In this document: positions 22,446 to 32,993 of the stretch, in pieces
Layout: each line of letters begins with the position of its first letter
How positions within the stretch are numbered: position 1 is the stretch's first letter
Source of the DNA: Brachynemurus nebulosus
Lineage: Eukaryota; Arthropoda; Insecta; Neuroptera; Myrmeleontidae
DNA: 64,000 nt
Assembly (NCBI GenBank): GCA_035578155.1
Contig: JAPWDM010000048.1
Span: 1,889,001-1,953,000 of the forward strand
Direction: 5' to 3'
Position numbers and translations under genes: made by a program
The notes under the pieces: generated by a model
Databases searched by the model: none
What the model saw: only the letters and a program-made list of their open reading frames with translations
Told to the model about the DNA's origin: nothing

Positions 22446-22897
22446 TGGGAGCGAAGTATTACATGGAATCAACCTTTTATAGAATTTTGAACTGTTTTGC
22501 GAGCGAAGCGAAGCAATTTATTCTCGCGCCTATTCTCAATCCCATATGATTTAAAATTGGCTAAACTATTTTCAGCTTTATTAGTAAATCGTATGGCTAG
22601 CGGAGCGAAGCATTACATGAAATTAACCTTTTATAGAATTTTGAACTCTTTAGCGAGCGAAGCGAAGCATTTTATTCTCGCACCTATTCTCAATCCCATA
22701 TGATTTAAAACTGGCTAAACTATTTTCAGCTTTATTAGTAAATCCTATGGCGAGCGGAGCGAAGCATTATATGGAATTAACCTTTTATAGAATTTTGAAC
22801 TGTTTAGCGAGTGAAGCGAAGCACTATATTCTCGCGCCTATTCTCAATCCCATATGATTTGAAATTGGCTAAACTATTTTCAACTTTATTAGTAAAT
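22446..22897 (+). repeat. About 152-bp tandem repeat, three copies
   Basis: GAGCGAAG-containing units start near 22446, 22599 and 22751. Each holds a (G/C)GAGCGAAGC motif twice, ACCTTTTATAGAATTTTGAA, CCTATTCTCAATCCCATATG and CTAAACTATTTTCA. The 68-aa frame across copies 1-2 is a repeat artefact. Confidence 0.92.
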
Positions 22898-22974
22898 ATT
22901 GATTTGCTGGTATCAAAATCATAAGAAAAAATTAATTCGATCAGTTATAACTTCTGAGCCACAGCAACGCGTGG

Positions 22975-22975
<1 letters not shown>

Positions 22976-23051
<76 letters not shown>
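22976..23051. repeat. (AT)n microsatellite
   Basis: TA run of about 76 bp. It is followed by CGTTTGTGTGTCCTCACGAT and AACCCTCGAA, matching the flank after the (AT)n at 5252-5338. Confidence 0.98.
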
Positions 23052-23052
<1 letters not shown>

Positions 23053-24457
23053 GTTTGTGTGTCCTCACGATAACCCTCGAAAGAAGCCCTATTATAAAAA
23101 CCTTACATAAGACAGAACCACTTATTGTGAGATTATTACCCACTGTCAGCGTGTTAATATTAAAAATGAATGTATGTTAACTAGTATGTAATTTAAGAGA
23201 GTGACTAACCCCTCTCTAATGTTACTCAAACTGAATTTTGAAATCGAAAATTCCATTTCTACTTTATTCTAAATGTCTTAAATTATTTTCCATGAAGAGA
23301 AACTTCTTGAACTACTCAGTAGTACGACTATTCGACACAGTCACCCCCTAGTTAACTACCCCTAGACTTAATATTAGAACATTGAGCAAAACAGGTCAAT
23401 TAGACTTTTTGACGTAGATTTCAAATCTGTAAACAAAATTTTTATATTGTTTAATTTTCACCCCCCTTTTTGCAAAATTAACCCCTAAATTTTAACCCCC
23501 AACCACCCCTGTTGATGTAATTTGAACAAATTTAATATCAATAGATAGCTATTTAAAAAAGAGCAATATCGCCAATTTGAACTGTTGCTCTATCTCTTAC
23601 CGTTTTCGAGATATTTAAAAAATTAAATTTTTACCCCAATTTTTGGAGGGCGATTTCACCCCTTCAAACCGTTTTTCCGCCGCTAAAAGAAAATACGTGT
23701 CGCTTATATTTTAGTGTTCTACAACATATCTAACTTTCATCAAAATCAATAGGTCCGGCCTCGGGCCCTTTACTTCTTAGTTAAACTTAATAGTTTTCAA
23801 GTAATCGAATTTTATAGTTTAAAATTTCAATTTCAATTTCCAAATAAGTTTATGAATCGATTTGGACGTTTTAAATTTCTGTCGATAGTACTACTTGGGT
23901 ACTATCAAATGACGAAAAAAAATCAATGGGGTTTTGCCTTTAAGAAATTTTATTACCAAAACTTAAATTTTATTTTATATAGAATAGTCCAAATAAGCAT
24001 TATTTAAACGGTTAAAGGCATATATTTATAGGAAAATCACCTTAAATCATATTTTAAATGCCCAATCAAATCATTGGGCTTAACAGTTTTTAATGTCCTT
24101 AGCTTCGTTTAAATATGATTCACACTAGTGCTTAAATGTATTATTATGTAGCAATACTAAATTTTGTTAAAGGCCTAAAATGGGCTTAAAACACAAAGAG
24201 AGCATTAGCTAAACATTATTGAATAAAATTTTGTACCTACTTATTCAGATAAGTAATTCCATGTATACACTTTCAATCAGACCGATTCCCATCCCAATAC
24301 ATGCACATGTATTGAAATAATTGCAAGTTTTATTAGTCGAATTTTCTCCGAAAAATTAGACTTATACAGTCTATACGATAAGAGCTGCGAGAGGCGAGAC
24401 CAGGGGCGCTATCCGTTTTCGGACCCGTAGAACACGATTATGTAAAAAAAAAAGATG

Positions 24458-24461
<4 letters not shown>
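23052..24461. other. Dispersed-repeat DNA without genes
   Basis: No supported coding region. Around 23400-23960 lies a repeat (blocks such as CCCAACCACCCCTGTTG and CGATTTGGACGTTTTAAATT) that recurs in the other orientation around 12150-15700, where it is split by the hAT-like element. It resembles in style the arms of the PGRP intronic foldback (TATCTCTTA..TTTTCGAGATAT). Confidence 0.5.

Positions 24462-24537
<76 letters not shown>
24462..24537. repeat. (AT)n microsatellite
   Basis: TA run of about 76 bp with one interruption (TACATA). It is the third (AT)n tract that sits beside a tandem array of 120-160-bp units. Confidence 0.97.
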
Positions 24538-24854
24538 TTTCCCGCAACCTTTTAATATGTGTAGGGCCCCCCTATGGAAGTTAAGAGATGAAATTTGGTA
24601 AGTGGGGCTTATTCCGATGCACAACAATACTATCAAAGTGGGGTCAAATTTTGGGCAAATTTTTTTTCGGACCCGACCTTTAAGGGGGTGGCGGGGGGCG
24701 GAAAAGCAATAAAACTTTTCCAAACCGGTTTTAAATAATGTTTCGGTCAATTATCTACAACATATCCAAAATTCAGCTTCCTAGGATGATATGGAGGGAG
24801 TAGAGGGGGGAAAAACGATTTTCGCTGGATCTAACAGGCCCCCAGCCCCCCAGA

Positions 24855-25440
24855 ATTAACGTAGAGGGTTGAAATTTGGTGTGTTGATAAAGTTCGTACC
24901 TAGGTTGTGCTTTTTGGAGGTTTTAATATTTTACCCCCACCCCCCTCATTTTTAAGCTACAATTTCATGCATTTTCGACGTTTTCGAAGTTTGTACCACT
25001 CGCACAGGTCACCCGAATAAACCTAGAGGGCTGAAATTTTGTATTCGGATTGAGTTAGTATCAAGGGGGTGCCTTTTGGGGGTCTCGACTTTTAACCCCT
25101 ACCCCCACCATTTTTATACCCAAAAGAACATGATTTTTCTTGTTTTTTAACAGTTTCGTTCGGGTCAAAATCTCCCCAAATAAACCTAGAGGGCTGAAAT
25201 TTGGTGTACAGGTTAACCTAATAGCCAGACACTGTTTTTTGGAGGTTTCAACTTTTAACCCTTACCCCCACGATTTTTACGCCAATATTTCCTTAATTTT
25301 TTTGCTTGTTTTCTAACATGTCTAGAGACTCCATAAGGAAACCTAGAGGGCTGAAATTTTGTACGTGTATTCAGTTAGTATCCAGCTAGTACCTTGTGGG
25401 GAGTCCGCATCACTTTTCCCCCCACTTCTCCCATTTTTAC
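24855..25440 (+). repeat. About 160-bp degenerate tandem array
   Basis: The core CTAGAGGGCTGAAATTT recurs at about 24861, 25022, 25185 and 25342 (spacing 161, 163, 157). Each unit also has a TTTTTGGGGGT-like block and a C-rich ACCCCTACCCCCACCATTT-like block. Units are 70-80 percent alike by eye. Confidence 0.85.
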
Positions 25441-25679
25441 ATCGGAATTGAATGCTATTGTTAAATGTGTTTTAAAAGCATTATGTTTATTCTAAATACA
25501 AGTAGGCGAATAGTAATTTTAAAAAATTTTAAAAAAAGTGAATACAATTTTTTAACAAATGAAATACATATATATTAAGTAATTTGCAAATGTTATTAAA
25601 GTCACTGTTTATTTATTTATTTAATTATTATTTAGGAATTTTGGATTTTTATTATTTATAAAATAGAAATTTTGGATTT

Positions 25680-26421
25680 TTTTGGAAAGAAAAAATATCT
25701 TCATAAAAGCCTTCCAGTTTACTATTTAAGTTCCTTTTTTAATATTTAAAAGTAAAACACAAAGGCAATTGGCGGATAAGCATGGATAGAAATGCCCTCG
25801 TACGAATTGTGTCGGCTTTTTCCCTGTTAACTTCTATCGGCACAAAATTGAAATTTACTGAGATTCAGCCCTTAAAAACTTAAAATCTTTTATAAAGCCC
25901 CGATCAACCGGACACTCATTATCAGTTTTGAAACCACCAAAATTACAAATCGCTTGTGGACTTTCAATTATATTTCGCTTGTAGACACTCAATACCGAAG
26001 AAATAATTTTTTATTTTTTATTTTTTTTATTTTTTATTTTTATTTTTTTTGAAAAAAAAAATATCTTTATAAAGGCCTTCCAGTTTACTATTTAAGGTCC
26101 TTTTTTAATATTTAAAACTAAAACATAAAGGCAATTAGCGGATAAACATGGGCAGGAATGCCCTCGTACGAATTGTGTTGGTTTTTGTTCTGCTACCTGT
26201 TTTCGGCACAAAATTGAAATTTACTGAGATACAGCCCTTAAATACTTAAAACCTTTTTTTAAAGCCTCGATCAGCCGAACACTCATGACCAGTTTTGAAA
26301 CCAACAAAATGACAATTCGGTTGTAGACTTTCAATCACATTTCGCTTGTAAACATTCAATACCGAAGATGAAGGGGGAAATTCGACTACCGTGATGGGGC
26401 CCCGCTGCTCACGGCGTTTTT
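25680..26421 (+). repeat. Two direct copies of a 370-bp repeat
   Basis: Copy 1 (about 25680-26010) and copy 2 (about 26047-26421) both carry GCCTTCCAGTTTACTATTTA, GAATGCCCTCGTACGAATTG (copy 1 has an A for the first G) and CACAAAATTGAAATTTACTG. Copy 2 ends with CCCGCTGCTCACGGCG. A third, inverted copy at 63613-63980 closely matches copy 2. No coding capacity is evident. Confidence 0.92.
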
Positions 26422-26449
26422 TTTTTCTACAATCGCTTATACTGAAAAT

Positions 26450-27215
26450 ACCTTATCTTCGATTTTCAATTTTCTTTTCTTAAAGTATTCAGTCTCCTCT
26501 ATAAGGTGGTACTCAATTTTCTTTGTTTTATTTATTTATTTATTTATTTTTTTCAATTTTACGGATTTGACGGGGCTCAGTTTTAAAAGTATGTGAATTT
26601 TTTAACTAATTGATAAAATAAAGTATTAAATATAACATTACCCCGAATTTCTTTTTTTTTAAATTACTCAGTCATCTCTATACCGTGGTATTCGATTTTT
26701 TTTTTATTTATGGATTATTTTATGGATTTATGGGGCTCATTTTTAAAAAAATACGTGAATTTTTTAACTAATTGTTAAAATTAATTATTAATTATACCAA
26801 TACCCCACCTTTAATTTTCGATTACCTATTTTAAATTAAAGTACTGAGTCTCCTCTATAACGTAGTACTCGCTTTTTTTGTTTTTTTGAGTTTTACGGAT
26901 TTTACGCGACTTAGTTTAAAAAATACGTGAATTCTTTAACTAATTGATAGAATAAACTATTAATTTAAATATTTTTTCATGTTTCATTTTCCATATTTAT
27001 ATTTTAAATTAAAGTTTAGAGCCTCCTTTATAACGTGCTACTCGATTTTCTTTCTTTTTCTGAGTTTTATGGATTTTACGGAGCTCAGTTATTAAAAAAT
27101 ACATGAACTTTTTAATTAATTGATAAAATAAAGTATTACTTTAAATATTACCTCAAGTTTGATTATCGATATTCCTTTTTTAAATTAAGTCGCCTCTATA
27201 ATGAAACAGTGAATT
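26450..27215 (+). repeat. AT-rich tandem array, 160-177-bp units
   Basis: The block GTGAATTTTTTAACTAATTG recurs, with changes, at 26593, 26755, 26927 and 27104. Each unit also has CTCCTCTATAACGTGGTACTCG-like and ACGGATTT..GGGGCTCAG-like parts. At least four units are visible and all are diverged. The array ends where the R4/Dong-like element begins. Confidence 0.85.
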
Positions 27216-30200
27216 TTATTATTATTATTATTATTATTATAGACTTTTACGCCAACCTGGCGCTCACTACTCAGTAGGACAGTACTGGGTAACATTCACC
27301 TATACCGGCATTATGCAAGGAATTAGGCTCTGTGGAAGGGTAATGTGCCAAACCAATCCGTAAAAGTACCGTAGTACATTCACGGACGGGTTTGTCACAT
27401 CACTCCTTATATTGTTGTTGTTGTTGCTTGAAACGAGGTGTTATGCGTCTGTTTTGGTGTATACTGGTTCGTACGACGAGACTTTTGTGGGAGCGTAGAT
27501 GTTGGCTCAATGACAGAGGGCTGTGAAAGCCTAGTTCGTTTTCGTGTCCTCAGATGGTAGGTAGGAGTAGGGACAGAGGGAAGGGAAAGGACTGTTTGTG
27601 TTTGTGTGTGTGTTTGTGTATGTGTGTGGATGTGTCTTTCTATTTTACGTTTCTTGGTGTAGATGTTTTCTGGTTCATCAAATTGCTCATTAAGATCGGG
27701 TGTTCCTGGAACTGCGCGTTTAGATGGTACAGAGGTTGACGGACCTTGTGTGTTATTGAATTGGGGAGGATTGTGCACCAGAGCGGTAACAGTGACAGTG
27801 CGGCAGTTGTTCGATCCCCCCTCACCATCAGACGAATCTGGATCTGTATGTGTGTTAAGTGTTTGTCTTTCAGTGTTAGTGTATTGTGTGTTTATGTATG
27901 TGTGTTGTGTGTCTGTAAGATGAGTGTCAGTGTATTGTTCGCTCACTGTAGATAGCTCAGATGGAGTAGAAGCAGGTCTTGTGCTTTCACATATCGCAGT
28001 CGGATTCGTATTACTGAGGAACTTCCGTACTATACGACACGTGTTTATGATCACTGCCTTTTGCATAGTGACATATGTGTATTTTGGGAGACCCAAGAGG
28101 CTCAAACTATTATGTAGTGTGTGTGGAATGACCCCGGTGGCACTGAGCACTATTGGAACGATGTGGACATGTTCCATTCGCCATTGTTGTTTTATTTCGG
28201 CTGCGAGGTCAGTGTATTTATCCAATTTAACTGCGTGTGTTTTTTGTAAGTTGTGTGTATTTGGAACCGCAATATCGATCAGATAGGTTGTCTTAGTGTT
28301 TTTCATTACGAAGGTGATATCTGGTCGATTATGATTTATGGTCTTATCTGTAATAATCGACCGATCCCAGTAAAGTCTACAGGAGTCATTCTCCGCTACT
28401 ACTTTTGGTGTGAGCTTGTAGTAAGGTGTTTTATCGGTTATAAGGTGGTGCTTGACCGCTAGTTTCTGGTATATGATTTTGGCAACCTGGTCGTGACGGT
28501 GTTTGTATTCGGATTGAGCGAGCTGAGTACAGGCAGCTGTGATGTGTTGGATCGTTTCAGGTTTGGAATGGCATCTCCGGCATGAGTCAGATGTTATTGA
28601 CGAGTCACGAAGTATGTATTTTGAGTAATTCTTTGTATGAATTACTTGATCTTGTATAGCTAGCATGAATCCTTCAGTCTCCGGGAAAAGACTTCCTTGA
28701 CTCAACCAGGCGTGCGACGCTGCTTTGTCGACGTTACTCTGATTAAGATCATGTGGATGTCTCCCATGTAAAGGCTTCCGAATCCATTGCTGAATTTTGT
28801 CCTCCTTCGTGACCAAACGGCAAAAACTATCTGGCATTTCTGTGTGTGAGAGGTTTAATGGTGTGTATGCCTTGTCGGCTTGGATTATTACATTGTGTAA
28901 GTGTGATGTGTGTGTTTTGGTGTAAAAGTATTCTCGCAAGTTATGAACCTGTTTATTATGCGTGTTCCTTATGTCTATAAGACCTCGACCCCCTTCGGCT
29001 CTTGGCAGCGTCAATCGTTCTATCTCTGCTTTGGGATGATGAATTCTGTATTTGGTCATAAGGACGCGGGTCTTGATCTCGATGTTTGTCAAGTCCGTAG
29101 GCGTCCATTTGATTACCCCAAATGAGTATGTTAGTACCGGAACTGCGTAGGTGTTAATTGCTTTGATGGTTTTTTTTCCATCAAGGTGGGTGTTCAGTAA
29201 TCTCCGTACACGCGTTAGGTATTGCTGCATCAGGTGTTGTTTTACAGCGCTGTGATCTATACGTTCGTCCTGATTGAATCCGAGATACCGGTACGACTCT
29301 CCCTCGTCCATTGGCTGCATAACAGACTCTGGTTCGAGTTCGAATACGACCGCATCTCGTTTTCCTCCAGAACGACATTGTGTTCGACATTGATCGATTC
29401 CGAACTCCATACAGAGGTCTCGCGAAACCTTGTTGGAAAGTCCCAGCAGCTGCTGTAATTGATGTTTAGTAGCTGCATAGATCTTAATATCATCCATGTA
29501 CATTAGATGTGAAATGGTATGGCGCGAATTCGTTTGCGTACCTACATTGTAACCGTATTTGGTTTCATTTAACAGGCGAGAAAGTGGATTCATTGCGAGA
29601 CAAAACCATAATGGACTCAATGAGTCGCCTTGGAATATGCCGCGTCTTACTTGAATAAGGTCGCTTGTTGTTTTTTCATTACCAATACTTAAATGTAAGG
29701 TCGTTCGCCAGTCGGACATGATCGTTCCAAGGAAGTTCACGATACTTGGGTGTATTTTGTACAGCTCCAATACTCTCCGTAACCAGGAGTGCGGGACCGA
29801 ATCAAATGCCTTTTTATAATCAATAAACGCTGTGTACAGGTTACGTTTTCTCCCTTTCGCTTGTTTCAGTACTACGGAGTCAATCAGAAGCTGCTCTTTG
29901 CAGCCTTGTGACCTCTTTCGACATCCCTTTTGTTCTTCTGTCAGTATGGTGTTAATCTGACAATGCTCATTGATCTTTTCTGCCAGACAGGACGTCAAAA
30001 TCTTATACACTGTAGGCAAGCAGGTGATAGGCCTATAATTCGCAGGATTTTTTGTATCACTGTTTTTAGATTTCATGTATGTGATACCCTGCGTTAGGAA
30101 CTTCGGTGTCAGGTTTGGTGTTCTTATAAATAGTGTAAAGTGTTCAGCGAGATACTTGTGTGTTGATGTAAAGTGTTTGAGCCAGTAGTTTTGTATGTTG

Positions 30201-30418
30201 TCGATGCCAGGTGCTTTCCAGTTATGCGATCTCTGTAAAGCTCTGGAGACGTCCTCTGTAGTAATGTCCGTATAGGGCATCTCCGGAAGATGTTCGTTAT
30301 TCCTGCACTCTGTATCGATCCAGCTGGCTTTGTCATTATGGTCAATGGTGTTGGAATATAAATGAACATTGCGAGACAAATGTGTACAAACTGCTTGAAT
30401 GACAAAATTATACTCCAT
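27216..30418 (-). mobile_element. R4/Dong-like non-LTR retrotransposon
   Basis: The minus strand carries one ORF (27407-30418), a 190-bp 3' untranslated region, and a terminal (TAA)n tail seen as ATTATTATT at 27216-27240. A restriction-like endonuclease behind the RT and a TAA-repeat tail are features of the R4/Dong group, whose Dong member integrates in TAA repeats. The reverse transcriptase begins close to the ORF start, so the N-terminal zinc finger/Myb part is missing or the copy is 5' truncated. The upstream border is not defined. Confidence 0.8.
27407..30418 (-). CDS. Reverse transcriptase with C-terminal restriction-like endonuclease
   Basis: The open frame is 1003 aa with no internal stop. 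The RT core spans about 60-400: WKAPGIDNIQNYWLK, NPANYRPITCLPTVYKI, AFIDYKKAFDSVPH (catalytic Asp200), GIFQGDSLSPLWF, and LMYMDDIKIY with the catalytic DD at 309-310. A CCHC zinc finger (Cys614, Cys617, His625, Cys630) precedes the endonuclease core RPD (700) with LIDIAVP 14 residues later and a basic Lys/Tyr block. This PD-X14-D arrangement is the restriction-like nuclease of R2/R4-type elements. It would nick target DNA and prime reverse transcription. Residues after about 790 form a low-complexity Thr/His/Gln-rich tail with basic KKRK runs. An in-frame stop lies just upstream of the ATG at 30418. Many shadow frames on the + strand are not genes. Confidence 0.9.
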   Translation of the reverse strand: MEYNFVIQAVCTHLSRNVHLYSNTIDHNDKASWIDTECRNNEHLPEMPYTDITTEDVSRALQRSHNWKAPGIDNIQNYWLKHFTSTHKYLAEHFTLFIRTPNLTPKFLTQGITYMKSKNSDTKNPANYRPITCLPTVYKILTSCLAEKINEHCQINTILTEEQKGCRKRSQGCKEQLLIDSVVLKQAKGRKRNLYTAFIDYKKAFDSVPHSWLRRVLELYKIHPSIVNFLGTIMSDWRTTLHLSIGNEKTTSDLIQVRRGIFQGDSLSPLWFCLAMNPLSRLLNETKYGYNVGTQTNSRHTISHLMYMDDIKIYAATKHQLQQLLGLSNKVSRDLCMEFGIDQCRTQCRSGGKRDAVVFELEPESVMQPMDEGESYRYLGFNQDERIDHSAVKQHLMQQYLTRVRRLLNTHLDGKKTIKAINTYAVPVLTYSFGVIKWTPTDLTNIEIKTRVLMTKYRIHHPKAEIERLTLPRAEGGRGLIDIRNTHNKQVHNLREYFYTKTHTSHLHNVIIQADKAYTPLNLSHTEMPDSFCRLVTKEDKIQQWIRKPLHGRHPHDLNQSNVDKAASHAWLSQGSLFPETEGFMLAIQDQVIHTKNYSKYILRDSSITSDSCRRCHSKPETIQHITAACTQLAQSEYKHRHDQVAKIIYQKLAVKHHLITDKTPYYKLTPKVVAENDSCRLYWDRSIITDKTINHNRPDITFVMKNTKTTYLIDIAVPNTHNLQKTHAVKLDKYTDLAAEIKQQWRMEHVHIVPIVLSATGVIPHTLHNSLSLLGLPKYTYVTMQKAVIINTCRIVRKFLSNTNPTAICESTRPASTPSELSTVSEQYTDTHLTDTQHTYINTQYTNTERQTLNTHTDPDSSDGEGGSNNCRTVTVTALVHNPPQFNNTQGPSTSVPSKRAVPGTPDLNEQFDEPENIYTKKRKIERHIHTHTQTHTQTQTVLSLPSVPTPTYHLRTRKRTRLSQPSVIEPTSTLPQKSRRTNQYTPKQTHNTSFQATTTTI

Positions 30419-30878
30419 TATACGTAATTACATAATTCACGTATCAGTGACATTCAATCAAAATGTGTTGTTTTATTTTTTATTTTTTATCTTATTTTTA
30501 TCGTAACTACAATTTGTTTTTTATTATCTCAACGTTTTTTTTACATTTTTAGTTAAAATGTCAACGTTTTTCAAATTTTATTTAAAATATTTCTGTAATT
30601 CGTATTTTGGTCATAATTTAGATACATTTTGCATCATCTACAGGGCGTGTGTCGTTTAAAACAAAGAGATGTTGTCCTCTGACAACAGATGTTTTGATAA
30701 TTTTCATTAACTACAAGTTCAATTAAATTTACTGTATTTTTTCACTGCTTTCTTGACATTAATTTTGTTATCTTCTCTTGATGTTCTTTCTGGCTTTGAT
30801 TTAGTTATCTTCTTTTTCTGACAATTTTACCTCAACTTTTTCTGTCAAAATTGAGCATTTTAGACTGCGATTTTTGAA

Positions 30879-30935
30879 GTCTGATGTTTTTTGATAATGG
30901 CATTGAATATGCCGAAACTAGTCAAAACTTGACCA
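30879..30935 (+). other. Penelope-like stem motif (degenerate hammerhead-like)
   Basis: TGATAATGGCATTGAATATG then CCGAAACTAGTC can form GGCAT/ATGCC with a short loop, followed by GAAACTAGT. The same layout, with different but still paired stem bases, occurs on the minus strand at 58838-58876 beside a Penelope endonuclease relic. Penelope-like elements are known to carry hammerhead ribozymes; the CUGANGA core is mutated here. Confidence 0.4.
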
Positions 30936-31605
30936 TTTTTTTGATTGTTTTAATTTTTGTTTTGTAATTTTCGTTATGATTTTTGATTAGGTGATCACTT
31001 CACTTTTTTTGCGGGTTTTTTGTCGTATCTTTGTTATTGATCTTATATTTTTTTCCCGCAGTTGGTTTGATTTGTTAAGTATATATCTATTAGTTAATTT
31101 TAGTAGTATGTATCACAATGTATTGTAGCAAGACGTCGCATCGTTGTGTTGTATCATGTTTTCCTAATATAATAATTTTCAAATAAATGAAGAAGGCTGC
31201 GAAACGAAGCGAAGTGGAATCAAAAACGTGTTCACTATCATCGATATAGGGTCTGATATCGCTCCGATAAAATATTATCTCAGTGGTATTGGTATTGGAG
31301 CGGTATTGAAGCGAGAGCGAACCATGACTGATAACGGACCGATATCAGAGCGATGATGTGAATACACTCATTATTTATTATGTAAGAATATTTTATCGAA
31401 CCGGGAGCGGAGTAATATCGTACTGAGAGCGGAGCGTTAATATAAATCGGGCCTTAGGTCTCCTAGCGTGTTGTAAATAATAAGATACGTACCTATTGTT
31501 TATGGCGCCGCTGCGGCGCCTAACGAGTGGAATTAATATTTACTGTGTCGCCGTGGTGGCGCCCATCAAGTGCAAAGGGCTCATTCTCGGGGAGGGTCAT
31601 GACCT

Positions 31606-31628
31606 CGTGACCCCCCCCCCCCCCCCCC
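31606..31628. repeat. Poly-C homopolymer
   Basis: About 21 consecutive C after CTCGTGAC. Length is likely unreliable in assemblies. Confidence 0.9.
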
Positions 31629-32057
31629 TTGTATACGCTCTTGTCTCCCAATATACCTAAGAAGACGAATAAAATTAGATACAATTCCACTTAATTTAAG
31701 GATATTTAAATATGTTTTCACAGAAACCATGGAACTGGAACTTGTAGTGCATGTTAAAAACTTAGGCGATCGTAGGTAACACTTTTAAAAATTTGCAAGT
31801 GATAGCTTTTCAGTATGCTGAAATAAATCAACTTTCCCATTTTCTCAACAAGGAACTGGGAAAGGCTGGAAAGGATTGGGTCATATCTTTTTGTAAAAAA
31901 CATATTTATCAGTTAGCCCGGCTGCACACCTAGCAGATACGACACAGCAGATACGACATGAGAGACACAGACACTTGTCTTAAGACATGGCATCTGCATA
32001 CCTAGGAGACATTTGTCTTAAGACACGAGAGATACGACATGAACGACACTACAACAA

Positions 32058-32374
32058 GTGGAATTTTTCAAGTCAGTGTTAATGAGCTCATCAAGTGAGG
32101 AAGAGACTATCGAAATGTACTGGTATTTAAGAAATAAAAAAAGGAAAAGGAGGGAGTATTGGATACATCCATACAATTTTTATAATGTTCAACACAGTTC
32201 TGCCATAGTTAGCAGAGAATTATCGCAAGATGAATCAAAATTTAAAGAATTCTATCGAATGAGCCCTGATTGTTTCAAATTTTTGTTAGAATTAGTGTCA
32301 CCTGCTCTTGAAAAACAGGACACTAAATACAAACTAGCTGTTTCTGCATCCGAAAAGCTGCTTATAACTTTAAA
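32058..32374 (+). pseudogene. PIF/Harbinger transposase, first exon only
   Basis: Starts with Met and a short acidic run, then a basic KKRKRREYWIHPYNF block, SRELSQDESKFKEFYRMSPD and FKFLLELVSPALEKQDTKYK, ending SASEKLLITLK. The order WIHP, then F..FYRMS...F..LL..V.P, then ERL.ITLR-like is that of Harbinger transposase N-termini. A good splice donor, AAA|GTAAGT, follows at 32375. No DDE exon is seen downstream, so the transposase is incomplete. Confidence 0.82.
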
Positions 32375-32993
32375 GTAAGTTAATTAAGAATAAGAAAGAA
32401 AATAAAATTAAGACTGTAAATATTTCAAATATATATATTTTTACTGAAAAAAAAAATGTAAATTTTTTAATTAACTGAACTACATTTTTGTATAATACAA
32501 CGGCAAACTATTTTCAACATTTATTCCTATTCCTCCATGAAAGTCATGAGTAGTTTGTTGAGATGATAAAGTCAGTCGAGTTAGTTTGAATCCATGAAGA
32601 GTCACTAATAGTCGGAGAATATGGAGTTGATGATCTAGATATGCCTTGTTCAACCGCATCCTTGCTCAAATAATAAAATAGTTTATATCAAAAACATTGT
32701 GTTTTATTCTCCGGCAAATGGGGTATTCATCCGTAATTTAAAAAAAAAATGTGAGCTATAGAGGTCGGTCAATGTGGGAATCAACACAATCAACAAATTC
32801 CTGAACCAGCGGCATTTCAATAAAGACACCACAGAACCTTTCCTTCAATTAATTATTAAAGAGAATTTTTGATAATGTACACACTATTCGAATTACCATT
32901 CCTTTTAAATGTATACGTATAATATAATTTTTAAATTTATCTTACATGTCGTTCGACACGAGCGACAGCAGACTAGCATGCTATGTCGCTTAA

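Larger units (their letters stand above)
30419..31915. other. Non-coding region between the R4/Dong-like and Harbinger elements
   Basis: No gene. It includes a Penelope-like motif (see 30879-30935), a GAAACGAAGCGAAGTGG motif near 31198, two GC-rich clusters (GGCGCCGCTGCGGCGCC near 31504 is a near-palindrome) and a poly-C run (31606-31628). Confidence 0.5.

Noticed and set aside
27554..29493. Several 60-120-aa frames on both strands across the R4/Dong-like ORF
   Set aside because: They overlap a 1003-aa frame with conserved RT and nuclease motifs and contain no motifs of their own.
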